64,000 nucleotides of DNA from Rhizobium etli 8C-3 (GCF_001908375.1 NZ_CP017244.1:2046001-2110000), one strand, 5' to 3'; positions 37,309 through 46,927 are shown, counted from the stretch's first letter. Numbers and translations are program-made. Notes: generated by a model not told the origin, from the letters alone.

Positions 37309-38199
37309 TCACGGCACTTTGCCTCGCCCCCAGTCGTGCCGATCAGCTAGCTGCGCGATCTTACGGATCTCGAGCGGTGTGCCGGACCCGGAGATCATTA
37401 CGAACACCACTTCGCGCTCCAGGGATATCCCTTCGACTTCCCGCAGGGCTATGCCCTGCGCGACGGCGGACCGCTCCGGGATGATGCAGATCGCGCGGCC
37501 TTCGGCGACGATCCGCTGGACCCAGTCCTCGCGCTCGGTACTGAAGCGCGGCTGCATGACCGCATCATGGTCCATCAGGTGCTCGGTGATCTCGGTGTGG
37601 AACTCGCAGGCCAGCCGGTCGACATAGGGATAGGCGGAAAGCGCCTCGGTGCTGACGACATCGTGGCGGGCCAGCGGATGGCTCTCCGCGCAGGCGAGGA
37701 GGAATCGTTCGCGAAAAAGCGGCACGACCTTGAGCTTGTGGTTGGGCCGCGGCGCCCGTGGCAGGATACAGGCGTGGTACTTGCCCGAAAGCACCTCGTT
37801 CACACCCTCGCCGGCCGCCAGCTGATGCATGTTGATCTTCACCGAAGGAAGCTGGCCCAGCACGTCGTCAAAGAATGCGGTGAAAGCACCAGGCCCGATC
37901 GTCGGGGCAACAGCTATATCGAGAATACGGCGCCGACCGAGCGTTGTGCTCTCGGAATGCTCGCGCACGTTTCGAAGCGCGAGTTCGATCCGCATGAACT
38001 CGGCCTGGATGTCGCGGCCGAGCGCGGTCAGGCGGCTGTCCTTGCCATCGCGATAGATAAGCGGACTGCCCAGTTCTTCCTCAAGACGCTGAATCGCTCG
38101 GGTGAGGCTGGGCTGCGAGACACCGCTGCGGCGTGCAGCTTCCGTGAAGTTCAAAGTTTCTGCCAGATTGAGAAGATACCTGACCTGATTGATGTCCAT
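37309..38199 (-). CDS. LysR-family transcriptional regulator
   Basis: A 296-residue regulator of standard LysR length. The N-terminal helix-turn-helix is in LNFTEAARRSGVSQPSLTRAIQRLEEELG, with the usual GSPLIYRDGK linker; the substrate-binding domain follows. The ATG at 38199 has AAGGA upstream. It lies 94 bases upstream of msrB on the same strand and may control msrBA, although LysR targets are more often divergent; the divergent neighbour here is phoX. The effector is unknown. Confidence 0.9.
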   Translation of the reverse strand: MDINQVRYLLNLAETLNFTEAARRSGVSQPSLTRAIQRLEEELGSPLIYRDGKDSRLTALGRDIQAEFMRIELALRNVREHSESTTLGRRRILDIAVAPTIGPGAFTAFFDDVLGQLPSVKINMHQLAAGEGVNEVLSGKYHACILPRAPRPNHKLKVVPLFRERFLLACAESHPLARHDVVSTEALSAYPYVDRLACEFHTEITEHLMDHDAVMQPRFSTEREDWVQRIVAEGRAICIIPERSAVAQGIALREVEGISLEREVVFVMISGSGTPLEIRKIAQLADRHDWGRGKVP

Positions 38200-38542
38200 G
38201 GATCGCATTTCCTTGGCTTTGACCGAACTATCATCACGGCGGCAAGTGGTCGACGATCGCGACTGTATTATCCAAAGTTCCCGAGAGCATGAAAGGTCTG
38301 CGGCCATCGAGGTCGTGACGCTGTCTACGAGACCTGCCGGCAAACGCTGCCGTTGTCCACTAGATTAACTGGCGGTCCCACCCTTTGGTAATCTAGCCTT
38401 AAACGGGGCGATCCGATGTCGCTCCGGCGAATACAGCAATGCATGAGCGGCGCTGGCGCAAAATTCAAGATCTCCAGCTTATCGAGGGGAGCTAGGAATA
38501 CTGCACGCTGGCTGTTTCGCCCTTAGTTCAAAGCTCAACCAA

Positions 38543-38560
38543 TCGTCATCAGGATGTAAT
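38543..38560 (+). promoter_or_regulatory. Putative PHO box upstream of phoX
   Basis: TCGTCAT-CAGG-ATGTAAT resembles the PhoB-binding direct repeat (CTGTCAT, four bases, CTGTAAT) with mismatches mainly in the first two bases of each half. It ends 55 bases before the phoX start codon. Confidence 0.45.
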
Positions 38561-38615
38561 TTTACAACGATACGCCCTCATCGGGTTATTCCAAAAGCAA
38601 CGATGGAGAAGCGTC

Positions 38616-40508
38616 ATGACCGAGATCGATAAAAACAAGCTGTCCTGGGACGAATGGGATGAACTACAGAACCCTCCTCCCGCTGTAACCGATTTTGATC
38701 GCGTCGTCGAATCGGCCATCTCGCGCCGCAGCTTCCTCGGCGGTGTTCTGGCCATCGGTTCGGCCGCCGCTGCCATGGGCACGCTCGGCAATCTAATGTC
38801 CTCAACTTCTGTCCAGGCTCAGGACGCCGCCAACCGCTTTGCCTTCAAGCCGATCCAAGCATTCTCCGACAACACTGTCCATGTTCCGGACGGCTATAGC
38901 TGGAAACCGCTCGCCAAGTGGGGCCAGCCCCTATTCCCCAATGTTCCGGATATCGATCCTATCAATGGCGTCAGCGTCGAAAACTCGAATAAGGTCTTCG
39001 GTGAAAACACCGACGGCATGGAACTGTTCGTGATCGGCGATCATCAGGTGATCGCCCTCAACCATGAATATGTGAACAACGAGACCAATCTTCCGCACAA
39101 TGAAAAGGGCATGCCGAAGAGCGCCGACGACGTGAAGATTCTGCAGAACCTGCAGGGCGTCACCGTCATGGAAGTCGCCGAAGGCGAAAAGGGCTGGGAA
39201 ATCGTGCTCGACAGCCCGTTCAACCGTCGTATCCACCACAACACGCCGATGAAGCTCTCCGGTCCGGCCGCTGGCTCCGATCTCATCAAGACCGAGGCCG
39301 ATCCGAACGGCACCGACTGTCTCGGGACCTTCAACAATTGCGGCGCCGGCAAGACGCCGTGGGGCACCTACCTGACATGCGAGGAGAACTTTAACGGCTA
39401 TTTCGGTTCCACTGACCCGAACTTCGCCATGCCCGAAGACTTCAAGCGCTACGGCATCGTGGCCGAGACCCGCTATGGCTACGAGGCTTTCGATCCGCGC
39501 TTCGACGTCTCAAAGAACCCGAACGAGCCGCGCCGCGCTGGGTACGTCGTCGAAGTCGATCCGTCGGACGCGTCGTCCACCCCGGTCAAGCGCACCGCGC
39601 TCGGCCGCATCAAGCATGAAAACGCCGCTGTGGTCATCGCACGAGACGGTCGCGTGGTCGTCTATATGGGCGATGACGAACGTGGCGAGTTCCTCTACAA
39701 GTTCGTCTCGAGCGGCATCTATGTTCCGGGCGGCGACACTTCCCGTCTGCTCGACGAGGGGACACTCTATGTGGCCAAGTTCTCCGACGACGGCAAAGGT
39801 GAGTGGCTGGCTCTCACCCCAGACACCACCAGCATGAAGATGGACGAGATCTGCGTTTTCACCCGCCAAGCCGCGTCCAAGGTCGGTGCCACGACCATGG
39901 ACCGTCCGGAATGGGTTGCAATCAACCCGGTCGCTATCGAAGCCTATTGCGCGCTCACCAACAACACCAATCGCGGCGTGAAGACCAATGCCGGAGGCGA
40001 CGAAATGCCGGTCGGCGGGGCGAACCCGCGCGAGAAAAACGCCTACGGCCAGATCGTGCGCTGGTATCCGGAAAATGACGACCATGCCGACGGCAAGTTC
40101 ACGTGGGACCTGTTCGTCATGGCCGGCAATCCGGACGTGCACAAGGACACCTATGCCGGCTCGTCCAACATTAATTCGGGCAACATGTTCAACTCCCCGG
40201 ACGGCATGATGTTCGACTCGACTGGCCTGCTGTGGATCCAAACGGACGGCGAAGACACCAACGAAGGCGACTTTCTTGGTCAAGGCAACAACCAGATGCT
40301 CGCCGGTGACCCCGTAACCGGCCGGATCGAACGCTTCCTGACCGCCCCGAAGGGGGCAGAAGTCACCGGTATGACGTGGTCGGCAGACAAGAGGACGGTG
40401 TTCGTCGGCATCCAGCATCCCGACGCCCCCTTTCCGGACGGCGAAGGCAAGTTGCCGCGCTCGACCATCGTCGCGATCAAGCGCGACGACAACGCATTGA
40501 TCGGCTAA
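38616..40508 (+). CDS. phoX: PhoX-type alkaline phosphatase, Tat-exported
   Basis: A 630-residue PhoX/DUF839 protein. The Tat signal has SRRSFLGGVLAIGSAAAA at 36-53. The mature beta-propeller has family blocks such as VIALNHEYVNNE, GTFNNCGAGKTPWGTYLTCEENFNGYF and FNSPDGMMFDSTGLLWIQTDGE, which carry the Ca/Fe ligands. The enzyme releases phosphate from organic phosphates in the periplasm. The ATG at 38616 has GGAGAAG upstream. A PHO-box-like repeat precedes it and a hairpin follows it, so it is probably a single-gene, phosphate-regulated unit. Confidence 0.93.
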   Translation: MTEIDKNKLSWDEWDELQNPPPAVTDFDRVVESAISRRSFLGGVLAIGSAAAAMGTLGNLMSSTSVQAQDAANRFAFKPIQAFSDNTVHVPDGYSWKPLAKWGQPLFPNVPDIDPINGVSVENSNKVFGENTDGMELFVIGDHQVIALNHEYVNNETNLPHNEKGMPKSADDVKILQNLQGVTVMEVAEGEKGWEIVLDSPFNRRIHHNTPMKLSGPAAGSDLIKTEADPNGTDCLGTFNNCGAGKTPWGTYLTCEENFNGYFGSTDPNFAMPEDFKRYGIVAETRYGYEAFDPRFDVSKNPNEPRRAGYVVEVDPSDASSTPVKRTALGRIKHENAAVVIARDGRVVVYMGDDERGEFLYKFVSSGIYVPGGDTSRLLDEGTLYVAKFSDDGKGEWLALTPDTTSMKMDEICVFTRQAASKVGATTMDRPEWVAINPVAIEAYCALTNNTNRGVKTNAGGDEMPVGGANPREKNAYGQIVRWYPENDDHADGKFTWDLFVMAGNPDVHKDTYAGSSNINSGNMFNSPDGMMFDSTGLLWIQTDGEDTNEGDFLGQGNNQMLAGDPVTGRIERFLTAPKGAEVTGMTWSADKRTVFVGIQHPDAPFPDGEGKLPRSTIVAIKRDDNALIG

Positions 40509-40529
40509 CAATCACTTTCGACAACAACT

Positions 40530-40555
40530 TAGAGGCGTCGGTTTCGGCGCCTCTA
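40530..40555 (+). terminator. Hairpin downstream of phoX
   Basis: An 8-bp stem (TAGAGGCG/CGCCTCTA) with a 10-base loop starts 21 bases after the phoX stop. The following CTTATT is only weakly T-rich, so termination may be partial. The remainder of 40556-40925 shows no gene. Confidence 0.55.
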
Positions 40556-40925
40556 CTTATTAAAAAGCCTTCGCGAAACAGACCAAGAAGCGGCGGGGGA
40601 CATTCACTGAACGATCGTGAAGCTTCTATCCTTCGCCAAATCCGAAAAGCTGCGATAGTGGGCGTGTCATTGTAGCCCGCACGCGTTGCGGCGGCCGCGA
40701 GCGCTGCCTGCCTGTCCTATCGTGCTCGTCTTCGCGACGGGCTTGCTCGCGGTTGGAATCGGCGTCGTCCTGTGGGGCTATCAACGTGCATGGGGGGCGG
40801 TCGTTCGACCTTTAGCGTACGATTTCGAGCAATCTGAGGTTCTCGGCCCCATGGAATCTCTGCCTATGATTTTGCGGTGTCGGCTGAACTTTGCCCGCGT
40901 ACGACTTTTTCAACTGCCGACTCCA

Positions 40926-41165
40926 CTAGTGACCGCCCTTAGGTTTATGATGCTTGCTTTCCTGATTGACACCTCGCAGGATCGCGCGATCTTCGCCTTG
41001 TATTTCGGCTGGCTTCTGCGGCGTCGGGCTCCCCCGCTCGCGGGCACGCACCGCGCGGGATTTCTTCAGATCCACCGAGGGGTCGAAGTCGTCGCCGGCA
41101 TTGGTCGTGTTTTCTCGCTTTTCGATAATTCGCAACTCCTGCTCGTGTGTCCGTTTTCCAGCCAT
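40926..41165 (-). CDS. Small basic hypothetical protein (79 aa)
   Basis: A 79-residue, highly charged protein beginning MAGKRTHEQELRIIEKREN, with a DDFDP segment and a GEDRAILRGVNQESKHHKPKG tail. It has an excellent AGGAGG site six bases before the ATG at 41165. No signal peptide or membrane span. Proteins of this look occur in Rhizobiales without assigned function. A longer frame on the opposite strand (40686-41231) overlaps it but lacks a good start and family resemblance. Confidence 0.72.
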   Translation of the reverse strand: MAGKRTHEQELRIIEKRENTTNAGDDFDPSVDLKKSRAVRARERGSPTPQKPAEIQGEDRAILRGVNQESKHHKPKGGH

Positions 41166-41652
41166 CTTAGCCTCCTGATGAACATTGGAAGTTCGACCGT
41201 CGAACGCAGCCGGTCACGCCGGTCGCGTTGATTGGCTTCCCTCCCAAACATCATCTCGCCGCGAATGTTCCGGAAAGTGTTCTCCGGCCTTCTGTCACGA
41301 TTGTGGCTGGCCCGGTGCTGCTCAGTTTCGTGACATCGCAGCAATAGCGATTCTGGTCCGCTGCCACAAAAGTTGCTGCATCAAATGCTGGCGATCTCTG
41401 GCAGTAACTCCTTCAGCGATCTTGCTGGTGCCCTTGACGATTCTTATTGACCTTCGTGTCCCCCTGTTTGCCGATCCTGTCTTTCTGGGCCTTGCTTGAA
41501 TTTCCGGCTTCCTTTGGCACGCGGGGCGCCTGCCCGTTTAGGACTTCTGCTCTCAGCGGGAATGGATGGCGCTTTGCTGTTCATCAGCGCGAACGAGCGC
41601 GCATTCCAGATGTTTCGGAAGTTTCAAACCTTTCGCAAGGGTGTTTCTGCAA

Positions 41653-41760
41653 TGAATGACCACCCATGTCCTGACGAGGTCGATGAAGCGCTTTGGGATG
41701 AGTGCCGACGCGCAGAAACGGTTCGAGAATTCCTGAAGCATCGGCCTCGTGTAGTGGCCT
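41653..41760 (+). pseudogene. Possible Mu/TnsB-type transposase N-terminal relic
   Basis: MNDHPCPDEVDEALWDECRRAETVREFLKHRP resembles the N-terminal helical region of integrase-core transposases of the Tn552/TnsB type (EAxWDExxRRAExxREFLKxRP). The frame ends shortly after in unrelated sequence. Identification is tentative. Confidence 0.35.
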
Positions 41761-42179
41761 GCTCCGGCACCCAGGCAGGCATGACCGGCCGCCTTTTTTC
41801 GGCCGCTTGGGACTGCGCGCATAGAACGGTTCCTCGACGTTGAGGCCGAGCGCGGGGTCTGAACCTGGACTTCGCCGACCGAAATCGCGCGCCTTCTGCT
41901 GATGCGACGCGTGCCGAGCCACATCCCCCAGAATTCTTCCTGCTCATCCAGGCCGGACGCAGGCCTGGGTGGAAGAAGGTATCATTGCGGCGCGCTGGGG
42001 AGCAATCCGTCCGCAACAGCGTCCGCCGGCTGATCGAGCGGTTGCTGCCGCTTGCGCGGGAACAGCTCCTGGTATTCGAGACCGAGAGCAAGCGAGCATC
42101 CTTCAGGATTGACGGGCCGGTGATTTTCATCCGCGGTAGGCGATGACTTGGAGGAATATTTCGATATCGAGCGGGAAAC

Positions 42180-42360
42180 GGCTCGCGAGAGCCGCGGCCG
42201 AAGTTTTAGGCGACCCACGCCGTGCCAGAGGCCGACTCCCCCGGGAGCGCGCAATGTATCGCTCCCAATCTAAACCATTGCCGCTTTCAACGAGCCAGCG
42301 ATTGACTTCTCGACGATCGTAGCGGTCACGTTCGACATACTCACAACGGATGGGCCGATT
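42180..42360 (-). pseudogene. SNase-like (thermonuclease) C-terminal relic
   Basis: The reverse strand reads IRCEYVERDRYDRREVNRWLVESGNGLDWERYI, which matches the end of staphylococcal-nuclease-like proteins (DRYxR, xxWLVxxGWAxxxxRY), with an internal deletion between DRYDR and REVNRWL. No complete domain remains. Confidence 0.45.
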
Positions 42361-42480
42361 TGACCTGAAGAAGGTCGAGGCTGCTATGAAGCTAATCGAG
42401 GCGCAAACACCTCCGGCGGAAGCTGCCAGCAACTTGGCCTCGACCGTTCCACGGTCTGCCGCGAAATGCGCCGGTTAGGC
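42340..42480 (+). pseudogene. Serine recombinase/resolvase C-terminal HTH relic, frameshifted
   Basis: GRFDLKKVEAAMKLIEA, then after a one-base frame change QQLGLDRSTVCREMRRLGII. This is the C-terminal helix-turn-helix of resolvase/invertase proteins (LIEAGxTPAEAARQLGLxRSTVYREM). Only the tail is left. Confidence 0.5.
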
Positions 42481-42596
42481 ATTATCCGCCCGATTAGTTG
42501 CAACTTCGCTTTTCGAGCCCCTTGCAGACCTTGCCACTGCCGGTGTCCGTCTATAATAAGTGCATGATCGAAGACTGTCTGACGTGCCGAGGAACA

Positions 42597-43208
42597 ATGG
42601 ACCTCTCAGGCCTCATTGCATATTGCAGCGCGCTGGCTATCGCCGCCATCATTCCCGGTCCCCAGATCGTGGCAATCGTGGCACAGTCATTGCGATCCGG
42701 GTATCGCCTGGCCGGGTGGATGACGGCCGGCATGGTGCTAGGCGACATCATCTATCTGGCAGCAGCGCTCGCTGGCCTCGCTTACATCGCCGAAACGTTC
42801 ACGACCCTATTGATCGTTATCAAGTGGGCCGGTGTCGCCTACCTAAGCTGGCTTGCCGTGCAGTTCTGGCGCGCCGATCCCACGGCCGGCTCCATCCCTG
42901 CTGCCCACGAAAGCGGTCGGAGCGCGTTCATGTCCGGCATTCTCATTACGCTCGGTAATCCCAAGTCCGTCCTATTTTATGTGTCCATTTTGCCTACGGT
43001 GATCGATGTTTCGAGGGTGAGCATGGCGGACGCCTTGCTGCTTGCAGCTGTCACCGGAATAATCTTGTCGATTGCGCAATACCCCTTCGCGCTGGCCGGT
43101 GCGCGGGCCCGGCACGCGCTGAGCTCTCCGCGCGCGGTGAAGTTGATGAACCGCGGCGCGGCGGTCTGTATGGGCGGGACCGCAACGGCGATTGCAACAC
43201 GTCAGTAA
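42597..43208 (+). CDS. LysE/RhtB-family amino acid exporter
   Basis: A 203-residue inner-membrane protein with five to six hydrophobic spans. Family signatures are IPGPQIVAIVAQSLRSGYRLAGWMTAGMVLGD near the N-terminus and FMSGILITLGNPKSVLFYVSILP in the middle. Such proteins export amino acids or homoserine lactones by proton antiport. The ATG at 42597 has GAGGAACA upstream; two earlier in-frame ATGs have no such site. It is flanked by decayed sequence and stands alone. Confidence 0.9.
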   Translation: MDLSGLIAYCSALAIAAIIPGPQIVAIVAQSLRSGYRLAGWMTAGMVLGDIIYLAAALAGLAYIAETFTTLLIVIKWAGVAYLSWLAVQFWRADPTAGSIPAAHESGRSAFMSGILITLGNPKSVLFYVSILPTVIDVSRVSMADALLLAAVTGIILSIAQYPFALAGARARHALSSPRAVKLMNRGAAVCMGGTATAIATRQ

Positions 43209-43300
43209 AAACTTTCCGGTTGGCCGCTTTCCACCCCAATTGCGAAGTTTAGCGGCTTCCTGTTCGCGATTCGATCTCCCTTGGCGTTGTTTAGCGGAAA

Positions 43301-43816
43301 CTAACGCTGCGCCCTCGAGAGGATACCCTTGGCCTCGAGCGCCAGCCGCCGGTCAAAGTCGACCTGCGCGACATTGTCCTGCGCTTCTGAGACCTTGACC
43401 CGCTTGTTCAGGATTTCGACTTGTCGCTCCAGGTCGGCAATGGTTGTACGCGTAAAGACTTCCATGCGTGCACCCAACTGATCACGAAGCCGTACGAGCT
43501 CGTCGCATTCCCGCTTTAGCGCCGTAACATGTTCAACGGCGGTCATATGGTCTGCCTGCAGCGACGTCAGTATTGCGCGGTTCACGCGAGCATTGTGTAT
43601 CAAGGCGAGCGGTTCGCCTGCCAATACATGCGCACCAACTTTTGGGGGTGCTTCTTGGAGCTCGCCGTCGATAGGAGCGTTCACGATCGCAAATCGTGCA
43701 TTCACTGTACCGTCGAGGCTTGTAAAGCCAGTCAGGCTGGGCAGCATAAGAACGATGACAAGCGCCAGCAGTGATAGGCCGACCAGAATACGGGTGATGC
43801 GGTGGTTCCAAATCAT
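43301..43816 (-). pseudogene. HlyD-like membrane fusion protein, truncated
   Basis: 171 residues: a short cytoplasmic N-terminus, one membrane anchor (ILVGLSLLALVIVLMLPSL), the first lipoyl half (DGTVNARFAIVNAPIDGELQEAPPKVGAHVLAGEPLALI) and a long coiled coil. The second lipoyl half and beta-barrel, which normally bring the family to about 400 residues, are missing, so the protein cannot form a complete adaptor. An ATG at 43816 has GGAAG upstream; a GTG at 43822 is an alternative. It is probably the remains of an exopolysaccharide or secretion operon. Confidence 0.7.
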
Positions 43817-43980
43817 TGGCACTTCCGAAAATTTATCAACCGCAAGATACTCATGTGAGGCTAGCGCAAAGTGAATGCAACTCCATCTTGTGGTGATCTA
43901 GGCGCGTCATAGCCACGGGCAAGAGGAAGCTCTGCCAGATCGCTTGCCATTGAGAAATCAATGTATGTGGCGGCCCGGGC

Positions 43981-44400
43981 CTATTCCGGATCCTTCGGGT
44001 GTCGCCGGGCGTGCTCGGGGATGATCACGCCGGGCAGCGTCTGGCTAGCCCAGATGTGGACGGCGTCGGTCAGATCCAGCGGCTCGTCAAGAGAGCCGCC
44101 CTTGATGCAGACATCGTCCTCCCGGTCCTTGTCGCCATCCCAGAGGCGCGTTCCGCAGTTCGGGCAGAAGAAGGAGACGATGGTCCATCCCGATTTCGTC
44201 GACCGAGACCAGCTGCGGATCTCGCCGTCCAGGAGGCGCAGGTCGACGCTTCGGAAGAACGCCGATATCCCGAACGCCGAGGCCGATTGTTTCCGGCATT
44301 CGCGGCAGTGGCACACATACAGGACGAGAGGCGGGCCTGCGAGTTCATAGCGCACCCTGCCGCACTGGCAACCGCCCGTGAGGGGCACTGCCACAGACAT
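43981..44400 (-). CDS. GFA (glutathione-dependent formaldehyde-activating/CENP-V) family protein
   Basis: A 139-residue protein with the zinc-binding signature of the family: GGCQCGRVRY (Cys11, Cys13), CHCRECRK (Cys30, Cys32, Cys35) and FFCPNCGTRL (Cys79, Cys82). Characterised members bind S-hydroxymethyl-glutathione chemistry or have other carbon-sulfur activities; the role of most is unknown. I take the ATG at 44400 with GGAGG five bases upstream. It stands alone between a truncated gene and a relic. Confidence 0.9.
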   Translation of the reverse strand: MSVAVPLTGGCQCGRVRYELAGPPLVLYVCHCRECRKQSASAFGISAFFRSVDLRLLDGEIRSWSRSTKSGWTIVSFFCPNCGTRLWDGDKDREDDVCIKGGSLDEPLDLTDAVHIWASQTLPGVIIPEHARRHPKDPE

Positions 44401-44592
44401 CGAGGCCTCCATCGGTTTCCCCTCCCATGTGTTCGGTGCAGCCGCCGCGAGCGAATCCGAAGTCGCAAAGCCGCTCCGGTCTTTCTTCCCACTGCCTTCC
44501 AGAAAGGCGCAATCCTATTTCCGAATGGGACTTATGAAAAGCCCTATAGCCCCTGGCTGTCGTTTTGCAGTTAATCGGGTCTTCCTCAATTT

Positions 44593-44775
44593 TTGTGGTT
44601 AACAGCCCGTAGCAATGACGCGGTCACGGGCTGGCATGCGGACGAAATCGAAATGGTCGCCATTCATCTGCTCGAAAAGGATGTCTGCGTCGTCTGTACG
44701 CTGCAGGCCCTCTTTTCGTCCAAACTCGGCGAGCACCTCGTCTTCAAGGGCGGCACTTCGCTTTCTAAAGCCTGA
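44593..44775 (+). pseudogene. AbiEii/AbiGii nucleotidyltransferase toxin, N-terminal relic
   Basis: WHADEIEMVAIHLLEKDVCVVCTLQALFSSKLGEHLVFKGGTSLSKA is the start of the AbiEii toxin family (FKGGTSLSKAY motif before the catalytic DxD). The frame stops right after SKA, so the catalytic acids are lost. The sequence from 44776 to 45136 has no recognised gene. Confidence 0.72.
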
Positions 44776-45136
44776 CGTATATTTCTAATTCTAGTAATTC
44801 AGAGAAATTGGGGGTTCAATTTTGGGCGCGCTGGCGTTCAAGGGCGACGACAAGAATTCGGTACGCCGCGACCTATCGAGCGGGCCAAAAGGCCATGCTG
44901 CTGGCGCTGGAATTTCCAGGCATCACCGAGGCAGCATGGCGCGGATCGCTTTTCCGCCAGCGCATTACTGCCGGCCGATGGCGACGAAGTCGCTGCCGGA
45001 TCGGCTTCGCCATTTCTTGGTGGCTGCCGGTTAGATTTTGTTAACCATGTCCTAGCAGTTTGGGTCACCCACAAGATACATGACGCGTTGATTCTATCCC
45101 GAACATCAGCCTGCAGTTTTATTTCCAGGATCGTCG

Positions 45137-46927
45137 ATGTCTTCCATCACGACAAATGTGGCATCGATTGCCGCGCTTCAGACACTGCGTCTCCTCAACT
45201 CGAGTTTGCAGACGACAGAGGGTGTAGTTTCCTCCGGCATGCGCGTTGAAACGGCTTCGGATAATGCTGCCTACTGGTCGATCGCAACCACCATGCGCTC
45301 GGACAGGGCGGCAGTTTCGGCAGTCCGGAATGCGCTCGATATCGGCGCGAGCGTCGTCGACATGTCATATGAGGCAATGGACCATGTCAAAGATGTCCTC
45401 AGCGAGATGCGGGCCAAGCTGGTCACTGCAAACGATGCCAGCGTCGACAAGTCGAAGATACAGGAGGAAATTTCACAGCTTGCCCAATCGACCGTCAGCA
45501 TTGCCGCCGCCGCGTCGTTCAACGGAGTGAATTGGCTCACAACGAATATCCATGATCTCTATGAGGCTATCCCCAGCGACAGATCGGCGAAATTAACGTC
45601 ATCGTTCGTGCGCGGCGCTGACGGCACGGTCTCCGTGGGCGCGACGATGTTTGACTTGATCAACACGTCACTGTTCAACAGCGAGGGAGACGGGATCCTC
45701 CAGGGCGATCCGCGCAGTCCCGGGACGATAGGTGGCATCCGGCCGTACGAGAACTGGTTGACCCCGGATATCGGCAATGATTATCAGCCCAACTATCCCA
45801 TCGCGGGTATGCCTGCGACCCTCCTGCAATACATCCCCTACACCGTGGTTGGCGACGACGATGTTCCCACGCCGATCGTATTTTCGAACACCGACACAAT
45901 AACCTTCGACATCACGATCGATGGCGACGACCCGTCGCAAGGTTTGGCCGGCCCGCTCAATCCCGGCATCACGACGACTGGCATTACGATCGACTATGCT
46001 CTCGTCAATTCGGTCGCAGGTGCGTCGATCGACAATGCGACGGAAATGGTCGCGGTACTGAATGCCGCCTTCCAGGCAAAAGGGATTGATACTCTGGTGA
46101 GTGCATCCCGTCCGATGATTCATCCGTCGGGTGCCCCGCCCTACCCCGATCCAGCTCACTATGAGATCATGACGCTCGAAAACTCCGGCCTCGACGGATC
46201 ACAGGTCCAGATTTCGAACTTCTCCTCGACCATCAATGTCGGAAGTCTCGGCGACGCAAATAGCTATGGGATTCTCGGATCGCTTATCCCTCTGACTTTC
46301 GAGCCATTCAAGGTGTTCAAGGACGTCGTTATCGATTTCACATTCGGGGTCAGTGGCGAGCCCACCGAAACGCACGCGATCGATCGAAACACGGTCAATG
46401 CGATCCTGGGAACGACGGACGGATGGGTGAACACGGCGGACGACATGGTCACGATCTTGAAGGCGCTCATCACCCGTCCGAACACGATCATCGAGGCAAA
46501 CGGTTCGAGCATTCTTGTCAGGTCTGATCCACTCGACGATCGACTGAATGGCGGAAAAACCGACATCGGATTTACCAACATGTCCGTCAACGTCGAGCCA
46601 ATTCCGGAAATGGGCGTGCTGGACATCGACATCGAGAAATATCCCGGCGCCGTGAACTCGTATCTGAACAGCGTCGACATCATGCTTGCGCGGGTCACCA
46701 GCGGAACCGCCGCGCTTGGCGCGTTGAAGAAGCGAATCGACCTCCAGGCTTCCCACACGGAGACGATGATCGACGCGATCAGTTCCGGAGTAGGACGACT
46801 GGTCGACGCGGACATGGAAGAAGAGTCGACCCGGCTGGGCGCCCTTCAGACCCAGCAGCAACTCGCGCTCCAGTCACTGTCGATCGTCAACAGCGCGCCG
46901 CAAGCCCTCCTCAGCCTGTTTGGCTAG
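45137..46927 (+). CDS. Flagellin, rhizobial type, with long variable domain
   Basis: A 596-residue flagellin. The N-terminal D0/D1 region (1-165) has SSGMRVETASDNAAYWSIATTMRSD and VDKSKIQEEI, typical of Rhizobiales flagellins. The C-terminal D1/D0 region (about 505-596) has LGALKKRIDLQ...LVDADMEEESTRLGALQTQQQLALQSLSIVN. The central 340 residues are hypervariable and contain two similar blocks (VFSNTDTITFDITIDGDD... and VFKDVVIDFTFGVSGEPTETHAIDRNTVNAIL), each followed by a possible Asn/Ala helix. No other flagellar genes are nearby, so it is an orphan. Most rhizobial flagellins are 300-400 residues, so this one would make a filament with a bulky surface domain. Confidence 0.9.
   Translation: MSSITTNVASIAALQTLRLLNSSLQTTEGVVSSGMRVETASDNAAYWSIATTMRSDRAAVSAVRNALDIGASVVDMSYEAMDHVKDVLSEMRAKLVTANDASVDKSKIQEEISQLAQSTVSIAAAASFNGVNWLTTNIHDLYEAIPSDRSAKLTSSFVRGADGTVSVGATMFDLINTSLFNSEGDGILQGDPRSPGTIGGIRPYENWLTPDIGNDYQPNYPIAGMPATLLQYIPYTVVGDDDVPTPIVFSNTDTITFDITIDGDDPSQGLAGPLNPGITTTGITIDYALVNSVAGASIDNATEMVAVLNAAFQAKGIDTLVSASRPMIHPSGAPPYPDPAHYEIMTLENSGLDGSQVQISNFSSTINVGSLGDANSYGILGSLIPLTFEPFKVFKDVVIDFTFGVSGEPTETHAIDRNTVNAILGTTDGWVNTADDMVTILKALITRPNTIIEANGSSILVRSDPLDDRLNGGKTDIGFTNMSVNVEPIPEMGVLDIDIEKYPGAVNSYLNSVDIMLARVTSGTAALGALKKRIDLQASHTETMIDAISSGVGRLVDADMEEESTRLGALQTQQQLALQSLSIVNSAPQALLSLFG

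Larger units (their letters stand above)
41166..42596. other. Decayed region between the small protein and the LysE gene
   Basis: About 1.4 kb with no intact gene. It contains a transposase N-terminus-like piece (41650-41760), an unidentified protein-like open frame without a clear start that ends at 42147 (...SVRNSVRRLIERLLPLA...), a nuclease relic and a recombinase relic, listed separately. Confidence 0.55.

Noticed and set aside
39510..40511. 333-codon frame antisense to phoX
   Set aside because: PhoX is unmistakable on the forward strand and the antisense product has no family features.
40686..41231. 181-codon forward frame overlapping the 79-aa protein
   Set aside because: No ribosome-binding site or family; the reverse frame has an ideal AGGAGG site.
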